The notes beneath the pieces are model-generated. The model did not search any database. It worked only from the letters and a program-made list of their open reading frames with translations, and had not been told where the DNA came from. Position numbers and translations under genes: made by a program. Source: Myxococcus stipitatus (GTDB lineage Bacteria > Myxococcota > Myxococcia > Myxococcales > Myxococcaceae). Taken from it: a stretch of DNA of 64,000 nt. The DNA lies in NCBI RefSeq assembly GCF_037414475.1, contig NZ_CP147913.1:5950001-6014000 (forward strand). Direction: 5' to 3'. The stretch's first letter is position 1, and each line of letters opens with the position of its first letter. Of this stretch, positions 51,609 to 61,139 are shown one piece after another.

Positions 51609-53684
51609 GTGGCCCGGCTCGACCCCATCGAAGCACTGTCGGAGCTGCTCCAGGGCGAGCAGGAGCGCGTGGCGCGCCTGTGGGCCAAGCGCCTGCGCGC
51701 GGAAATCTACGAAGTGGATATCCCGGGCAAGGATTTGCGCGCGCCGCTGCGACGGCTGGTGTCGGAGATGGCGCGGCTGCTCAAGGACCGGGGCGAGGAC
51801 GCGGTGCGGCTGTGGCCGGAGGTCGCCCGCTCGCACGGCGCGGACCGGTACACGCAGAACTTCGAGCCCGAGGACCTCACGCGCGAGTTCAAGGCGCTGG
51901 AGGAGGTGCTGCTGCACGTCTACGCGCGGCACCACGGTGGGCTGATTGAGCCGGAGGTGGCGGGCCTCATCGCGGAGCTGGTGTGGGAAGGGGACGCGGC
52001 GGCGCAGGCGTCCTATGCGCGCATCCTGAAGACGGAGGAGGTGCGCTTCCGCGAGGCCGCGGTGATGGAGTCGGTGCTCAACCACGTGGACGTGGGCATC
52101 CTGCTGGCGGAGGTGGATGGCACGGTGTCCTTCGCCACGCCTCCGGTGAGCCGGTTGATGGGCGTGCCCATGCGCGCGGTGGTGGGCGGGCGCGCGGTGA
52201 ACACGCTGGCGCCGGTGCTGACGCAGGTGAACGCGAGGCACCTGGCGGGCGAGCCGTTCAAGGTCGCGGACATGCCCTTCGTGCGCGCGCTGAAGGAGCA
52301 GGGGCCGGTGCGCGGGGTGATGATGGTGGTGGAGCGCCCCGGCGGTGACGAGGTGACGCTGGAGATGAGCGCCACGCCCGTCTGGGAGGAGGAAGGGGAG
52401 CTGGCCGGCGCCATCCAGACCTTCACCGACCGCACCGAGTCCGCCAACAAGACGAAGGCGTTGGAGAGCGCGTATGGCGAGCTGCGCCGGCTCCAGGGGC
52501 GGCTGCTTCAGCGCACCCGGCAGCAGGCCCTGGGGCAATTGGCCGGGGGCGCGGCGCACGCGCTCAACAACTTCCTCAACGTGCTGCGGCTGCGCATCAC
52601 CCTGCTCCAGCGCGAGTACAAGCCCGAGCACCTGGAGGCGCTCGACAGGACCGTGCAGCAGATTGGCGAACTGGTGGCGCGGTTGCAGGAGTTCAACGTC
52701 CAGCGCACGGAGGAGCGCCCCACGGATGTGAATGTGGACCAGACGGTGCGCGAGTCGCTGGAGCTGGCGCGCGGTGAGCTGGAGCAGCGCGCGCACCCGG
52801 TCTACGTGGAGCTGGACTTGAACAACCCGGGCACGGTGCGCGCGGACGCGGCCTTCTTCCGCGAGCTGGTGGTGAACCTGATGCTCGCGTCGCGCGACAG
52901 GATGGAGGAGGGCGGGCACCTGCGCCTGACGACGCGCGCGGACGGGCCGGGCTGGCTCACGCTGCGCATCCAGGACGAGGGGCCGCGCTTCGCGCCGGAG
53001 GAGCTGTCGCACCTGTTCGACCCGCTGCGCAGGGACCCGGGGGCTCCGCAGTTGTCGCTGTACCTGGCGGTGGCTCGGGCGCAGGTGCAGCGCTGGGGCG
53101 GGGAGTTGAAGGCGGAGAACTCGCCGACGGGCACGGGGGCGGCCTTCGTGGTGCGGCTGCCTCGGGTGCAGGCGAAGGTGGCGCCGGAAGCCGTGAATCC
53201 CTCCGCGGTGGGGGAGACGCCGTCCGCGGCGGCGGCGCCTCGGCGCTTCCAGCAGACGCGGCGCGTGCTCGTGGTGGACGACGACCTGGACAACGCCCGG
53301 ATGATGGCCGAGGTGCTGGGCGAGGAAGGCTACGAGGTGCAGGTGGCCCATGACCCCACGGTGGCGCTGGGGATGTGGGACCGCAGGCGCTTCGATGCGG
53401 CCCTGCTGGACGCGGTGATGCCCGAGATGAGCGGGTGGGAGCTGGCGCGGGAGCTGCGTGAGAGGTCGCCGCAGGTGTTGCTCGCCATCGTCACGGGGAT
53501 GGATGTGCGCGGGCAGAATCGCGCGAACCTCGCGCTGGTGGACGCGGTGTTCCGCAAGCCCATCGACGTGGGCGCGCTGGATGACTTCCTGGCGCAGGCG
53601 GAAGGCGGCTCGGGCGGGGAGAACGGCCGGGGCTCCGAGCAGACCCCTGTTCCCAGCGAGCCCGAGCACGACCATCCGAGGTGA
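51609..53684 (+). CDS. PAS sensor-kinase-like protein with degenerate ATPase and receiver domain
   Basis: A 691-residue cytoplasmic protein. I use GTG 51609, which has GGGGAG at a good distance; a GTG/ATG pair at 51567-51573 would add 12-14 residues. The first 150 residues resemble the RsbR/globin-like N-terminal helical domain; a PAS-like domain follows. The HisKA has His317 in GGAAHALNNFLNVLRL. The ATPase domain is degraded: the N-box has Ser where the Mg-binding Asn should be (LVVNLMLASRDRM), and the G1 box reads DEGPRFAPEEL without the second Gly. A receiver domain ends the protein with Asp601 (ALLDAVMPEMSGWEL) and Lys in VFRKPID. So the receiver is probably fed by another kinase. Confidence 0.85.
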   Translation: MARLDPIEALSELLQGEQERVARLWAKRLRAEIYEVDIPGKDLRAPLRRLVSEMARLLKDRGEDAVRLWPEVARSHGADRYTQNFEPEDLTREFKALEEVLLHVYARHHGGLIEPEVAGLIAELVWEGDAAAQASYARILKTEEVRFREAAVMESVLNHVDVGILLAEVDGTVSFATPPVSRLMGVPMRAVVGGRAVNTLAPVLTQVNARHLAGEPFKVADMPFVRALKEQGPVRGVMMVVERPGGDEVTLEMSATPVWEEEGELAGAIQTFTDRTESANKTKALESAYGELRRLQGRLLQRTRQQALGQLAGGAAHALNNFLNVLRLRITLLQREYKPEHLEALDRTVQQIGELVARLQEFNVQRTEERPTDVNVDQTVRESLELARGELEQRAHPVYVELDLNNPGTVRADAAFFRELVVNLMLASRDRMEEGGHLRLTTRADGPGWLTLRIQDEGPRFAPEELSHLFDPLRRDPGAPQLSLYLAVARAQVQRWGGELKAENSPTGTGAAFVVRLPRVQAKVAPEAVNPSAVGETPSAAAAPRRFQQTRRVLVVDDDLDNARMMAEVLGEEGYEVQVAHDPTVALGMWDRRRFDAALLDAVMPEMSGWELARELRERSPQVLLAIVTGMDVRGQNRANLALVDAVFRKPIDVGALDDFLAQAEGGSGGENGRGSEQTPVPSEPEHDHPR

Positions 53685-54075
53685 TGGCGGAAGCGCCCGG
53701 GCAATGGAGGGGCGACGGGGGCCGCCGTCGCCTTGAGACCCTAGCCGGTGGCCCCTGGGGGGCGGGGCGGTCTTGCCGGAGCCGTGCGGGTGGCGCTCCG
53801 TGGGTCACGACGTGCTCCACCGCGATTCTCAGCGGGGCCTTCGCTTCGTTCGGGCGGGGAGGGTACCTGTTCGCTCGAGACGCCGAAGGCCTTCGCCACG
53901 TCCACGAAACAGGGGACTGCTCAGGACCTGGAGGGATGGTGCCTGCCGGGTTTCCTCCCAACCATCCAACGCGAGGGCATGTGGGTGTTGTCCCGGCGCG
54001 AGTCCCGGGTGGAGAGGCCCCGGTGCATGTGGGCCCTCCTCCGTCAGGGGCGCGGGCCTGGACGTCCGCTCCCGC
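53685..54075. other. Intergenic region, 391 bases
   Basis: Between the convergent sensor-kinase and oxidoreductase genes. It holds a hairpin at 53711-53732. Several short frames cross it but have Arg/Pro-rich composition and no start context; nothing else was recognised. Confidence 0.5.
53711..53732. terminator. Hairpin terminator after the sensor-kinase gene
   Basis: Stem GGCGACGG paired with CCGTCGCC, loop GGGCCG, 26 bases after the sensor-kinase stop. Eight base pairs, all G-C or A-T. Confidence 0.65.
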
Positions 54076-55095
54076 TCAGACGCGCACCACCAGCTTGCCG
54101 AAGGGCCCTCGGTCCAGGTGCTCGAGCGCCTGGGGGAACGCGTCCAGCGCATAGGTCGCGTCCACCACCGGCTCCAGTCGGAGCGTGTCCACCGCGCGGA
54201 CCAGGTCCTCGAGTCCTCGCCGGTGCCCCACCGCCACGCCCTGGATGAGGCCTTGGGTCTGGAAGAGAGGGACGGCGGGGAAGCGCGCGTCGAAGCCCTC
54301 CAGGATGCCGATGAGGGCGATGCGGCCGCCGCTCGCGAGCGCTCGCACGGAGCGCCCCAGGTTGTCGCCGCCCACCAGTTCGAGGATGACGTCCGCGCCG
54401 CGTCCTCCGGTCAGCTCCATCACCGCCTGCTCCCAGTCCGGTGACGGGTTCCGATGGATGCCATGCGCCGCGCCCAGCGCCTTCACCCGGGCCAGCTTCG
54501 CCTCGTCTCCCGAGGTGACGATGACGCGCGCCCCGAGCGCCGACGCGAGCTGCACGGCGAACAGCGACACGCCCCCCGTGCCCTGCGTCACCACCGTCTG
54601 GCCCGGCCGCGGCGCGCCGTGCTCCATCAGCGCGGTCCACGCGGTGAGGCCCGCGCACGGCAGCGTGCTGGCCTTCACGTCATCCAGCGTCCGGGGCGCG
54701 GCGACGAGCCAGGACTCGGGGAAGGACACGTACTCGGACAGGACGCCGGGCAGCTGGCCTCCGAGGCTTGGAATCATGCCGTCGGCTCGCACGGGGTGAC
54801 CGTCAATCCACAAGGGACTGAACGCGGCGAGCACTCTGTCTCCCTCGCGGACTCGCGTGACACCTTCGCCCGTGGCCACCACTTCGCCCGCCATGTCGGA
54901 CGCGGGGACCAACGGCTCTTTCGAGGGACGCGGCGCCGTGGAGTCGAGGATGAGTTTCTCCCGGTAGTTGAGCGACACCGCGCGGACGCGCACCAACGCC
55001 TCGCCCGGCTGCGGCGTGGGAATCGCCACGCTCACGAGCTTCAGATTCGCGCGGCCCGGCTCGCGCAGCTCCCACCGCTTCATCACGCCTTCCAT
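54076..55095 (-). CDS. Zinc-independent NAD(P)-dependent alcohol dehydrogenase-like oxidoreductase
   Basis: A 339-residue protein of the medium-chain dehydrogenase superfamily, quinone-oxidoreductase branch. Motifs: VRVRAVSLNYREKLILDS, VPASDMAGEVVATGEGV, CAGLTAWTALM and the NADP-binding TVVTQGTGGVSLFAVQLASALGARVIVTSG. The catalytic zinc ligands of alcohol dehydrogenases are absent. ATG 55095 has GGGAG six bases upstream. It is divergent from a LysR regulator (118 bases between), so it is probably the regulated target; the substrate is unknown. Confidence 0.9.
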   Translation of the reverse strand: MEGVMKRWELREPGRANLKLVSVAIPTPQPGEALVRVRAVSLNYREKLILDSTAPRPSKEPLVPASDMAGEVVATGEGVTRVREGDRVLAAFSPLWIDGHPVRADGMIPSLGGQLPGVLSEYVSFPESWLVAAPRTLDDVKASTLPCAGLTAWTALMEHGAPRPGQTVVTQGTGGVSLFAVQLASALGARVIVTSGDEAKLARVKALGAAHGIHRNPSPDWEQAVMELTGGRGADVILELVGGDNLGRSVRALASGGRIALIGILEGFDARFPAVPLFQTQGLIQGVAVGHRRGLEDLVRAVDTLRLEPVVDATYALDAFPQALEHLDRGPFGKLVVRV

Positions 55096-55213
55096 GAGGT
55101 CTCCCTTTTCGTGTCGCCAAGAGGCGCGGGGGATATAGGGAGGCACGAGTGTCTTCAGTGGAGAGCTTTCGGGGCTTCACTGGCGACAGGAGTTCACCAA
55201 TCGAGGCCCCGCC

Positions 55214-56158
55214 ATGACCGACCGGCTCAGTGGAGTGCTCGTGTTCGTCCAGGCCGCGGAGGCCGGGGGCTTCGCGCTCGCGGCGCAGCGGCTGGGGCTG
55301 ACCCGCTCCGCCGTGGGCAAGAGCATCGCGCGGCTGGAAGAGCGCCTGGGCACCCGCCTGTTCCAGCGCACCACGCGCCAGCAACGCCTCACCGACGACG
55401 GACAGGTCTTCTACGAGCGCTGCGTGCGCGCCTTGTCGGAGCTGGAGGCCGGGGAGGCCGCGCTCGACTCTGGACGCAGCGAGCCCTTGGGGCGGCTGCG
55501 TGTCACCTCGTCCGTGTTGTTCGGCCGGCACCTCGTCGCGCCGCTGTTGTGTGAGCTGGCTCGGGAGCATCCGGGGTTGGAGCTGGAGATGTCCTTCAGT
55601 GACCGGGTTGTGGACCTCATCGAGGACGGCTACGACCTGGCCATCCGCGTCGCCCCGCTCGCGGACCAGGCCGGGCTCACCGCGCGCAAGCTCGGTGCGC
55701 AGATGATGGTGGTCTGCGCTTCGCCGGACTACGTGGCACGTCATGGCCGGCCGCGGACGCTGGAGGACCTGACCCGTCACGAGGCCATCACCTATGGGCG
55801 CCAGGGCCTGAGCAAGCCGTGGCTGTTTCCAGACGGGAAGGGCGGCGATACACCCGTCCGGGTCCGGGGACGTCTGCGATTGGATGACCTGGAGGCCATC
55901 GCCGACGCCGCGACGCAAGGCATGGGCATCGCGTGGCTTCCGTGCTGGCTCATCGCGGAGCAGCTGCACCGGGGCGAGCTGGTGGATGTGCTGGAGGGCG
56001 TGGGGCGCCACGGGAACGAAATCTTCGCCGTGTGGCCTCAGAACAAGCACCTGCCCATGAAGGTCCGCGGGGCCATCGACCGGCTCGCGGCGCGCCTCCC
56101 CGAGCGGCTCGCCACCGCGATGCGCAAGCCTCCGCGCCCCGGACGGACGCGCAAGTAG
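55214..56158 (+). CDS. LysR-family transcriptional regulator
   Basis: A 314-residue regulator. The N-terminal winged helix begins at once: LSGVLVFVQAAEAGGFALAAQRLGLTRSAVGKSIARLEERLGTRLFQRTTR. Only its core is quoted here as AAQRLGLTRSAVGKSIARLE. The C-terminal co-inducer domain includes GRLRVTSSVLFGRH and GMGIAWLPCWLIAEQL. It is divergent from the oxidoreductase gene and likely controls it. An imperfect inverted repeat lies in the shared region near 55160-55185 (AGTGGAGAGC and GGCTTCACT), a possible LysR site. Confidence 0.92.
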   Translation: MTDRLSGVLVFVQAAEAGGFALAAQRLGLTRSAVGKSIARLEERLGTRLFQRTTRQQRLTDDGQVFYERCVRALSELEAGEAALDSGRSEPLGRLRVTSSVLFGRHLVAPLLCELAREHPGLELEMSFSDRVVDLIEDGYDLAIRVAPLADQAGLTARKLGAQMMVVCASPDYVARHGRPRTLEDLTRHEAITYGRQGLSKPWLFPDGKGGDTPVRVRGRLRLDDLEAIADAATQGMGIAWLPCWLIAEQLHRGELVDVLEGVGRHGNEIFAVWPQNKHLPMKVRGAIDRLAARLPERLATAMRKPPRPGRTRK

Positions 56159-56364
56159 CGCCCGCGCCGAGGTCATCCTCCTGAGGGCCCGTCCATCGCG
56201 GGCTGGCCGCCCTCCGAGGTGGGTGAGCCGGCCGATGGTGTCCGAGCTGAATCCTCGTTTCCGGTGAAGGTTTTCAGGGCCCCGCACGCGACTTTTCGCC
56301 GTGCCTCTCGTTGGTTTTCGCAGGGGCGAAGCGGTGTCTTCGAGCCCGTGAAACAGGATGACTT

Positions 56365-59300
56365 GTGTTCAAATCAGGGTTCCTCGGGATTCTCCTCGTA
56401 TTGCTGCCCACGGTCGCGCTGGCCACCGACATTCCGGGTGGCGTCATCACTGTTGACACCACCTGGACCTCGGCGGGGAACCCCTGGAACATCAAGGGTG
56501 CCCTCACCATCCCGGCGGGCGTCACCCTGACGCTGGAGCCCGGGGTCTCGGTGACCACGTCGAGCTCCACTCCCTTCAAGGTCGAGGTCAATGGCTCCCT
56601 GGTGGCCGTGGGGACCGAGGCCTCGCCCATCAACATCAGCCTCCAGAGCAACAGCATCGTCGTCTCAGGGGCCGTGGTCGCCGACCACGTCACCGTGGAG
56701 GGAGGACAGCCCAGCTTCAATGTGCAGTCGGGCAGCTCCGCGACCTTCAACCACACCAAGATGCAGTCTGGCGCTCCCTCCTTCGCGGTCCATGGAGGCA
56801 CGTTCAACTTCGAGAACGGCAACATCTGGTTCTGCAAACAGGCGTTGCTGTCCATCGGTGGCAAGTCGACCATCCGGTCCAGCCTCATCTACGGGTGCAC
56901 CCCGACCGGCTCCACACCGCTCGTCGATCTCGGCAGCTACATGACGAGGGTGACGCTCGTCCACAACACCTTCCTCGACAACCGAGGCGCCGCCATCGAT
57001 GGATACATGCCGGGGGGAGCCACGACCGCATTCATCGACATCCACGACAACATCATCGCGGGCAGGGAGTCCTACGGCATCCGGCTGACGAACATCGACG
57101 CGCCCACCGTGCATCACAACATGGTGTGGGGACACACGGATGGCAACTACATCGGTGTCAGCCCCGGGGAGGGGAGCATCAACGCCAATCCCCTGCTCAT
57201 GGGAATGGGCTTCCTCGCGGAGAACTCTCCCGCGAGGAACGCGGCCTCGGATGGGACGGACCTGGGCGCCTTCCCCTATGCGGGTCATCCCGTCCACCCC
57301 CTCCTCTTCGAGGGCGTGCTGCGCACGAGCAGGACGTTGACCGGCGCGAACGTCGTCACCGGAGACCTCCTGGTCCCCGAGGGGGTCTCACTGACGCTCG
57401 AGCCCGGTGCCACCCTCACCGTCAAGGAATGGAAGGGGCCCGCGGGAGGCGATGAGATGGTGAAGGTCACCATCAAGGGCCCGCTGAAAGCGGAAGGCAC
57501 GGTCGACGCGCCTGTCAGGCTCGAACGCGAGCGTGGCTTCGAGGTGGCCGACCTCCACGGCGAGGCGAGCTTCAAACACGCCTATGTGAAGGGGGGGCTC
57601 GCCATTCGGGGCACCGCGACGTTCCAGGATTCCACCCTGACGGGGGCGATTTCTTCGTTCGCCATCAAGGGCTCCGGCTCCGCCACGTTCAAGGACTCCC
57701 TCGTGACAGGCTCGACGTACATCACGGCCCTGGACGACGGCACCGCCACATTCGAGAACGTCACGGTGTCGAACGGAGGGATGTCCGCCCGTGGGAACGG
57801 AACCCTCACGATCAAGAACTCCTCCATGACGCAGGGCGGGGTCTTCGCCGCGGACTCCGCCACCGTGAAGGTGACGGACACCTTCATGGAGGGGGGCGGC
57901 GCCTGTCTGGGGAGCAGTGGTGGCTCGCTCACGTTCGAGAGAGGCACGCTCCAGAAATGCGCCCCCGCCGTGGATGCCACGGGGGGCGTCGTGAACATCT
58001 CCTACAGCCTGCTGCGAGACAACAAGACGGGGGCCTACGCGAAGGCAGGTGCCGTGAACCTCACCCATGCCTCCGCCTCGATTTTCCACAACACCCTCAT
58101 CAACAACCAGGTGGGCGCCTTCTATGTCGCCACCCAGCCGCAGAACGCCGTCGAGATTCGCGACAACATCATCAAGTCCAACCAGTACGTGGGCATCGAG
58201 GTCGTGCCGGCGCCCAACATCTCCATCCATCACAACGCGGTCTGGGACCATCTCTACAACTACAAGGGGAACCCCACGCTGGGCCCCGGAAGCCTCACCC
58301 AGGACCCGCTCTTCGTCAGTCCGCGCCACCTGACGATTCTCGAGACCTCTCCCTGCCGCAACGCCGCGTCGGATGGGACGGACATGGGGGCCTTCCCCTA
58401 CGTCCCGGTCCCCGCCGCGTCCATGGTGCTGGACAGCTACGACCTCTGGGTGCCCGGCAAGGGAACGTCTCAAATCATCGCCAAGGTCTTCGACGTGGAT
58501 GGCCTGGAGCTTCCTCACGCCGTCATCAACTGGAGCGTCCCCGCGAACGTGGGGAGCATCGACTCGAAAGGAAAGTTCACGGCGGGATGCATGGTCGGGA
58601 CGTATCCCGGCGCGGTGGTCGCGAGGATTGGGGAACTCTCCGCCGTGGTGGATGTGACGGTGAGGTTGGGGGCCATCCAGACGGTGCCCATCACTCCGTC
58701 GCCGTTGACGTTGCGCATCCTCGAGACGGCACAGCTCTCCGCGAAGGCGCTGGATGCTTGCGGCAATGAAGTCCCAGCGACCCTCAAGTGGTCGACGGCC
58801 AACGGCTCGGTGGGGACCATCTCGGCCAGCGGGCTCTACACCGCGAGCAGCTATTCCCATTCCAATGCCAAGGGCATCCAGGTCGAAGCGGGTGGCAAGT
58901 ATGGTTATGCGAGCGTGACCATCGAGCCGGGGCCGGCGCATCACCTCTACTTGATATCCAATTCCGCCACGCTGACCGCCAGCTCCAGCACGTGGTTCCG
59001 TGCCCTGATTCGAGACCAAGGGGAGAACACCGTGCCTGGCGCCGTCGCATGGAGTGTCGAGGGAGGAGGAGGCACCATCGACTCCGAGGGCCGCTTCACC
59101 GCGGGGACCGTGGCGGGCTCCTTCCCGGACACTGTCCGGGCTTCGTTTGGAGGGCTCTCGGTGACGGGGAGTGTCACCGTGATAGCGGGAGCGCTCCATC
59201 ACGTCGAGGTGCGGTCCGTCTCCAACGACAACGCGGTGAATATGCGGGGGACGCTCCAGTTCACGGCGCAAGGGTTCGATCAGTGGGGCAACAAGAGGCT

Positions 59301-61008
59301 CGACCTTCCGACGTGGACTGTCACTCCAGAATCCGTGGGGACCATCGACGCCAATGGCTTGTTCAAGGCTGGCACGGTGGCGGGGTTCTTTCCGGGCGCC
59401 GTGAAGGCGATGATGTACGACGGGTTTGAGACCGGAGCGAAGGGCACCGCCGACATCACGGTCCTGCCGGGGCCGTTGTCGAGGATTGTCCTCACCCCCA
59501 CCTTCGCCACGCTGGAACCCCAGGGCACGCAGCAGTTCGGCGTGATGGGATTCGATGCGGATGGCAATTCGCTCACCCTCTCCCCGACCTGGTCGGTGGT
59601 GACGCCGGGCGCGGGGGCCATCACGCCGGAGGGGCTCTACACCGCGCCCAGGGTCGCGGGGACGTACTCCAACAGCGTGAGTGTCACCGTGGAACACCTC
59701 ACGCAGACGACCACCGTCTACGTGAAGCCCGGCGCCATCCGCCGCGTGGAGCTTTCACCCGCGGCCCCCTCCGTGGTCGTGAAAGGCACGGTGCCGTTCA
59801 AGGCGAAGGCGTTCGATGCGTACGACAACGAGGTCTCCGAGTTCACGGCCGCGTGGAGCGTCGTGAAGGGCGGAGGCAGCATCAGTGACACGGGTGTCTT
59901 CACCGCGGGCACCGTGGCGGGGACCTACGCGGACACTGTCCAGGTCACCGTGGCGGGTGTGACGAAGACGACCAGCATCGCTGTCACGCCGGGGGCCGTG
60001 AGCCGCATCGCCATGTCTCCAGAGGGCCCCACGGTCGCGGCGGGGGGCTCGGTGGCGTTCAGCGCGAAGGCGTTCGATGCGTACGACAACGAGGTCACCT
60101 CGTCGCAGCCGACGTGGAAGGTCGTGAATGGCGGAGGCTCCATCGATGGCGCGGGGGGCTTCACCGCGGGCATCGTGGTGGGGGCCTTCTCGGGGACCGT
60201 GCAGGTCACCATGGGGGGAGTGGCGGAGCAGACCTCTGTCTCCGTCGTGGCCGCCGCGCCGAGCCGGGTCGTCCTCTCGCCGCAGAACCCCACGCTTCCC
60301 GCGGGGGGCTCGGTGACCTTCAGCGTGCAGGCGTTCGACATGTACGGCAACGAGGTGCCCGCGTACCCGGCCACGTGGAGGGTTGTGAATGGGGGAGGCA
60401 CCGTCGACTCCTCGGGGGTCTTCAGCGCGGGCATGGTGGGGGGCACGTTCTTGAACACCGTCCAGGTCACGGTGGGGAGCGCGACGGGGACGACCTCGGT
60501 GGCGGTCACCTCGACGAAGCCGAATCCCGAGCCCGGTGAGCCGAGCCGGGTCGTCCTCACACCGCAGAACCCCACGCTTCAGGCGGGGAACTCGGTGTCC
60601 TTCCGCGTGCAGGCGTTCGACGTGAACGGCCTTGAGACGACCGGGTACCCCGCGACATGGAAGGTGGTGAACGGTGGAGGCTCCATTGACGCCTCGGGCG
60701 TCTTCACCGCCGGCTCGGTGGCGGGCGCCTTCTCGAACACCATCCAGGTCACCGTGGGGAGCGTCACGGGGACGACGTCGGTGACGGTCACCTCGACGAC
60801 GCCGAATCCCGAGCCCGAGTGCCAACAGTCATCGGACTGTGGTGGAGGGGAGACGTGCAACGCCGGGGTCTGCGAGGCGCCTCCGACCTCGGGTGGGAAG
60901 AAAGAGGGCGGAGGTTGCAGCAGCTCGGGGAGCGGGACGTCCGTGTTCGGGTTGCTGGTGTTGGTGATGCTGGCGGTCGAGTCGCGGAAGCGGCGGGCCG
61001 CGCGGTGA
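56365..61008 (+). CDS. Giant secreted beta-helix/Ig-repeat protein with MYXO-CTERM-like tail
   Basis: A 1547-residue surface protein. GTG 56365 follows AGGA; signal peptide GILLVLLPTVALAT. Residues about 20-680 are rich in turns like a right-handed beta-helix (parallel-beta, pectate-lyase-like) with repeated HNxxxxN-type steps, for example IDIHDNIIAGRESYGIRLT and EIRDNIIKSNQYVGIEVV. From about 685 to 1482 come nine bacterial Ig-like repeats of about 87 residues (AWSVVKGGGSISDTGVFTAG pattern). Then a disulfide motif CQQSSDCGGGETCNAGVCE and a C-terminal sorting tag: GGGCSSSGSG, a hydrophobic stretch VFGLLVLVMLAV and basic RKRR, as in MYXO-CTERM proteins cut by a myxosortase. Adhesion or matrix role inferred. 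Confidence 0.88.
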   Translation: MFKSGFLGILLVLLPTVALATDIPGGVITVDTTWTSAGNPWNIKGALTIPAGVTLTLEPGVSVTTSSSTPFKVEVNGSLVAVGTEASPINISLQSNSIVVSGAVVADHVTVEGGQPSFNVQSGSSATFNHTKMQSGAPSFAVHGGTFNFENGNIWFCKQALLSIGGKSTIRSSLIYGCTPTGSTPLVDLGSYMTRVTLVHNTFLDNRGAAIDGYMPGGATTAFIDIHDNIIAGRESYGIRLTNIDAPTVHHNMVWGHTDGNYIGVSPGEGSINANPLLMGMGFLAENSPARNAASDGTDLGAFPYAGHPVHPLLFEGVLRTSRTLTGANVVTGDLLVPEGVSLTLEPGATLTVKEWKGPAGGDEMVKVTIKGPLKAEGTVDAPVRLERERGFEVADLHGEASFKHAYVKGGLAIRGTATFQDSTLTGAISSFAIKGSGSATFKDSLVTGSTYITALDDGTATFENVTVSNGGMSARGNGTLTIKNSSMTQGGVFAADSATVKVTDTFMEGGGACLGSSGGSLTFERGTLQKCAPAVDATGGVVNISYSLLRDNKTGAYAKAGAVNLTHASASIFHNTLINNQVGAFYVATQPQNAVEIRDNIIKSNQYVGIEVVPAPNISIHHNAVWDHLYNYKGNPTLGPGSLTQDPLFVSPRHLTILETSPCRNAASDGTDMGAFPYVPVPAASMVLDSYDLWVPGKGTSQIIAKVFDVDGLELPHAVINWSVPANVGSIDSKGKFTAGCMVGTYPGAVVARIGELSAVVDVTVRLGAIQTVPITPSPLTLRILETAQLSAKALDACGNEVPATLKWSTANGSVGTISASGLYTASSYSHSNAKGIQVEAGGKYGYASVTIEPGPAHHLYLISNSATLTASSSTWFRALIRDQGENTVPGAVAWSVEGGGGTIDSEGRFTAGTVAGSFPDTVRASFGGLSVTGSVTVIAGALHHVEVRSVSNDNAVNMRGTLQFTAQGFDQWGNKRLDLPTWTVTPESVGTIDANGLFKAGTVAGFFPGAVKAMMYDGFETGAKGTADITVLPGPLSRIVLTPTFATLEPQGTQQFGVMGFDADGNSLTLSPTWSVVTPGAGAITPEGLYTAPRVAGTYSNSVSVTVEHLTQTTTVYVKPGAIRRVELSPAAPSVVVKGTVPFKAKAFDAYDNEVSEFTAAWSVVKGGGSISDTGVFTAGTVAGTYADTVQVTVAGVTKTTSIAVTPGAVSRIAMSPEGPTVAAGGSVAFSAKAFDAYDNEVTSSQPTWKVVNGGGSIDGAGGFTAGIVVGAFSGTVQVTMGGVAEQTSVSVVAAAPSRVVLSPQNPTLPAGGSVTFSVQAFDMYGNEVPAYPATWRVVNGGGTVDSSGVFSAGMVGGTFLNTVQVTVGSATGTTSVAVTSTKPNPEPGEPSRVVLTPQNPTLQAGNSVSFRVQAFDVNGLETTGYPATWKVVNGGGSIDASGVFTAGSVAGAFSNTIQVTVGSVTGTTSVTVTSTTPNPEPECQQSSDCGGGETCNAGVCEAPPTSGGKKEGGGCSSSGSGTSVFGLLVLVMLAVESRKRRAAR
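58420..60815 (+). repeat. Nine tandem Ig-like coding repeats
   Basis: Units of about 260-275 bases. The last four are the most alike; for example the segments near 60090-60250, 60345-60500 and 60640-60790 share long identical phrases around the codons for VVNGGG and FTAG. The first five have drifted. Confidence 0.8.
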
Positions 61009-61014
61009 AGTGAG

Positions 61015-61047
61015 AGGCGCCTCTCCACCTCGAGTGGGGAGGCGTCT
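61015..61047 (+). terminator. Hairpin terminator after the giant surface protein gene
   Basis: AGGCGCCTCTCCAC can pair with GTGGGGAGGCGTCT (14 bp, two G-U) around CTCGA, seven bases after the stop, and is followed by GTCTTTG. Confidence 0.7.
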
Positions 61048-61139
61048 GTCTTTGGGTGGTCCCCCGCGCGCCGATGCTCGGGCGGGGGGAGCGGTGGAGG
61101 GCTCCTCCTGGAATCACATGCCGCTCAGCCCTGGAGCTC

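Noticed and set aside
51363-53675. 770-codon open frame on the minus strand
   Set aside because: Antisense of the sensor-kinase gene, Arg/His-rich, without domain signs.
53773-54444. Open frames between the sensor kinase and the oxidoreductase
   Set aside because: Arg/Pro-rich, overlapping the oxidoreductase gene in antisense, with no start context.
57388-59697. 769-codon open frame on the minus strand
   Set aside because: Antisense shadow of the giant Ig-repeat gene.
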